From: Bacteroidales bacterium
Lineage (GTDB): Bacteria > Bacteroidota > Bacteroidia > Bacteroidales > UBA932
Direction: 5' to 3'
NCBI GenBank assembly: GCA_004552615.1
Contig: SFNZ01000042.1
Span: 1 to 15,416, forward strand
DNA length: 15,416 nucleotides
Part shown: piece by piece, positions 15,042-15,416 of the stretch
How the letters are laid out: each line of letters begins with the position of its first letter
Position numbering within the stretch: the first letter of the stretch is position 1
Notes under the pieces: generated by a model
What the model saw: the letters and a program-made list of their open reading frames with translations, nothing else
Databases searched by the model: none
Told to the model about the DNA's origin: nothing
Made by a program: the position numbers and the translations under genes

Positions 15042-15416
15042 TCATTGCTTCAATGTGAAGATTGCGACACAAGGTGAAATGCCATCGTATCCAAGTACCT
15101 TATAAACAGCTACTTTATCAACTCCATCAGGCTTGTCCCCATATGATATTTTCATTTTCTGGACATACTGCACCATACCGTCTTGCTCTCCGTATACATC
15201 ATCTCCGTAAGGAGGATTTTCATACAAGGCTTCGACGACGATGTCATCCGGGCCGGACATTTTATAAATATTGCCAAGTCCGAAGGACACGAAAGAAACT
15301 TCTGTCACTCCGGCTACGGCAGGCAGTACGATGACAGCCCCATGCGCCTCGGTCAGTGTCCCGGTCAATGGCTCATAAATAAAAATGGTGCCGTCATCAT
15401 ACTGTGGTCCTGTCGG
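15042..15416 (-). CDS. Unrecognised protein, C-terminal part
   Basis: An open frame enters from the right edge and ends with TGA at 15042, giving 124 residues of a longer protein. There is no ATG at its apparent beginning, so the true start lies outside the window. The visible part reads as beta-rich and acidic: DDGTIFIYEPLTGTL, then AVIVLPAVAGVTEVSFVSFG, then PPYGDDVYGEQDGMVQYV, and ends CVAIFTLKQ. This would suit the end of a secreted or surface protein, but I do not recognise a family. It is on the same strand as the DUF4249 operon but separated from it by about 600 bases. Confidence 0.6.
   Translation of the reverse strand, partial: PTGPQYDDGTIFIYEPLTGTLTEAHGAVIVLPAVAGVTEVSFVSFGLGNIYKMSGPDDIVVEALYENPPYGDDVYGEQDGMVQYVQKMKISYGDKPDGVDKVAVYKVLGYDGISPCVAIFTLKQ

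Overview
The window looks like chromosomal DNA from a member of the order Bacteroidales. It has a Mfa1/FimA-type fimbrial operon with DUF3575 and DUF3868 partners, a TonB-dependent receptor paired with a DUF4249 lipoprotein, and promoter elements of the Bacteroidetes type (TAnnTTTG at -7, TTTG near -33) upstream of several genes. Most genes are GC-rich, while the fimbrillin gene is clearly AT-rich. The genus cannot be fixed from the sequence alone.

Region 1 (1-3741, minus strand) is a fimbrial operon read right to left: promoter (3709-3741), DUF3575 outer-membrane protein, DUF3868/OmpA-like/TPR protein, Mfa1-type major fimbrillin (171-1564), then the start of a Mfa2/FimB-type anchor lipoprotein cut by the window edge. 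The fimbrillin is broken near 1020. The reading frame shifts there, and the middle segment that normally carries the conserved VER(A/T)-A(R/K) motif appears to be absent.

Region 2 (3742-7180, plus strand) has a divergently transcribed outer-membrane beta-barrel protein of unknown function, a short intergenic stretch with two palindromes, and a lipoprotein 5'-nucleotidase/UDP-sugar hydrolase-like enzyme. The nucleotidase gene converges on ffh with only 5 bases between them.

Region 3 (7186-11304, minus strand) is a tightly packed housekeeping cluster. From a good promoter at 11273-11304 come a membrane-anchored TPR protein, YebC, diaminopimelate decarboxylase (LysA) and the signal recognition particle GTPase Ffh. 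Region 4 (11334-14434, minus strand) is a DUF4249 lipoprotein overlapping a TonB-dependent receptor by 4 bases, behind a -7 box at 14427-14434; it is probably an uptake pair whose substrate is unknown.

Region 5 (14439-15041) is a gene-free stretch bounded by two 32-base direct repeats (30 of 32 identical) and filled with three separate dyad structures. It looks like a composite repeat or mobile-DNA remnant, possibly a structured RNA. A partial unrecognised gene (15042 to the edge, minus strand) closes the window. The least explained parts are this repeat-bounded island and the damaged fimbrillin gene; I found no CRISPR array, tRNA, rRNA or transposase gene.
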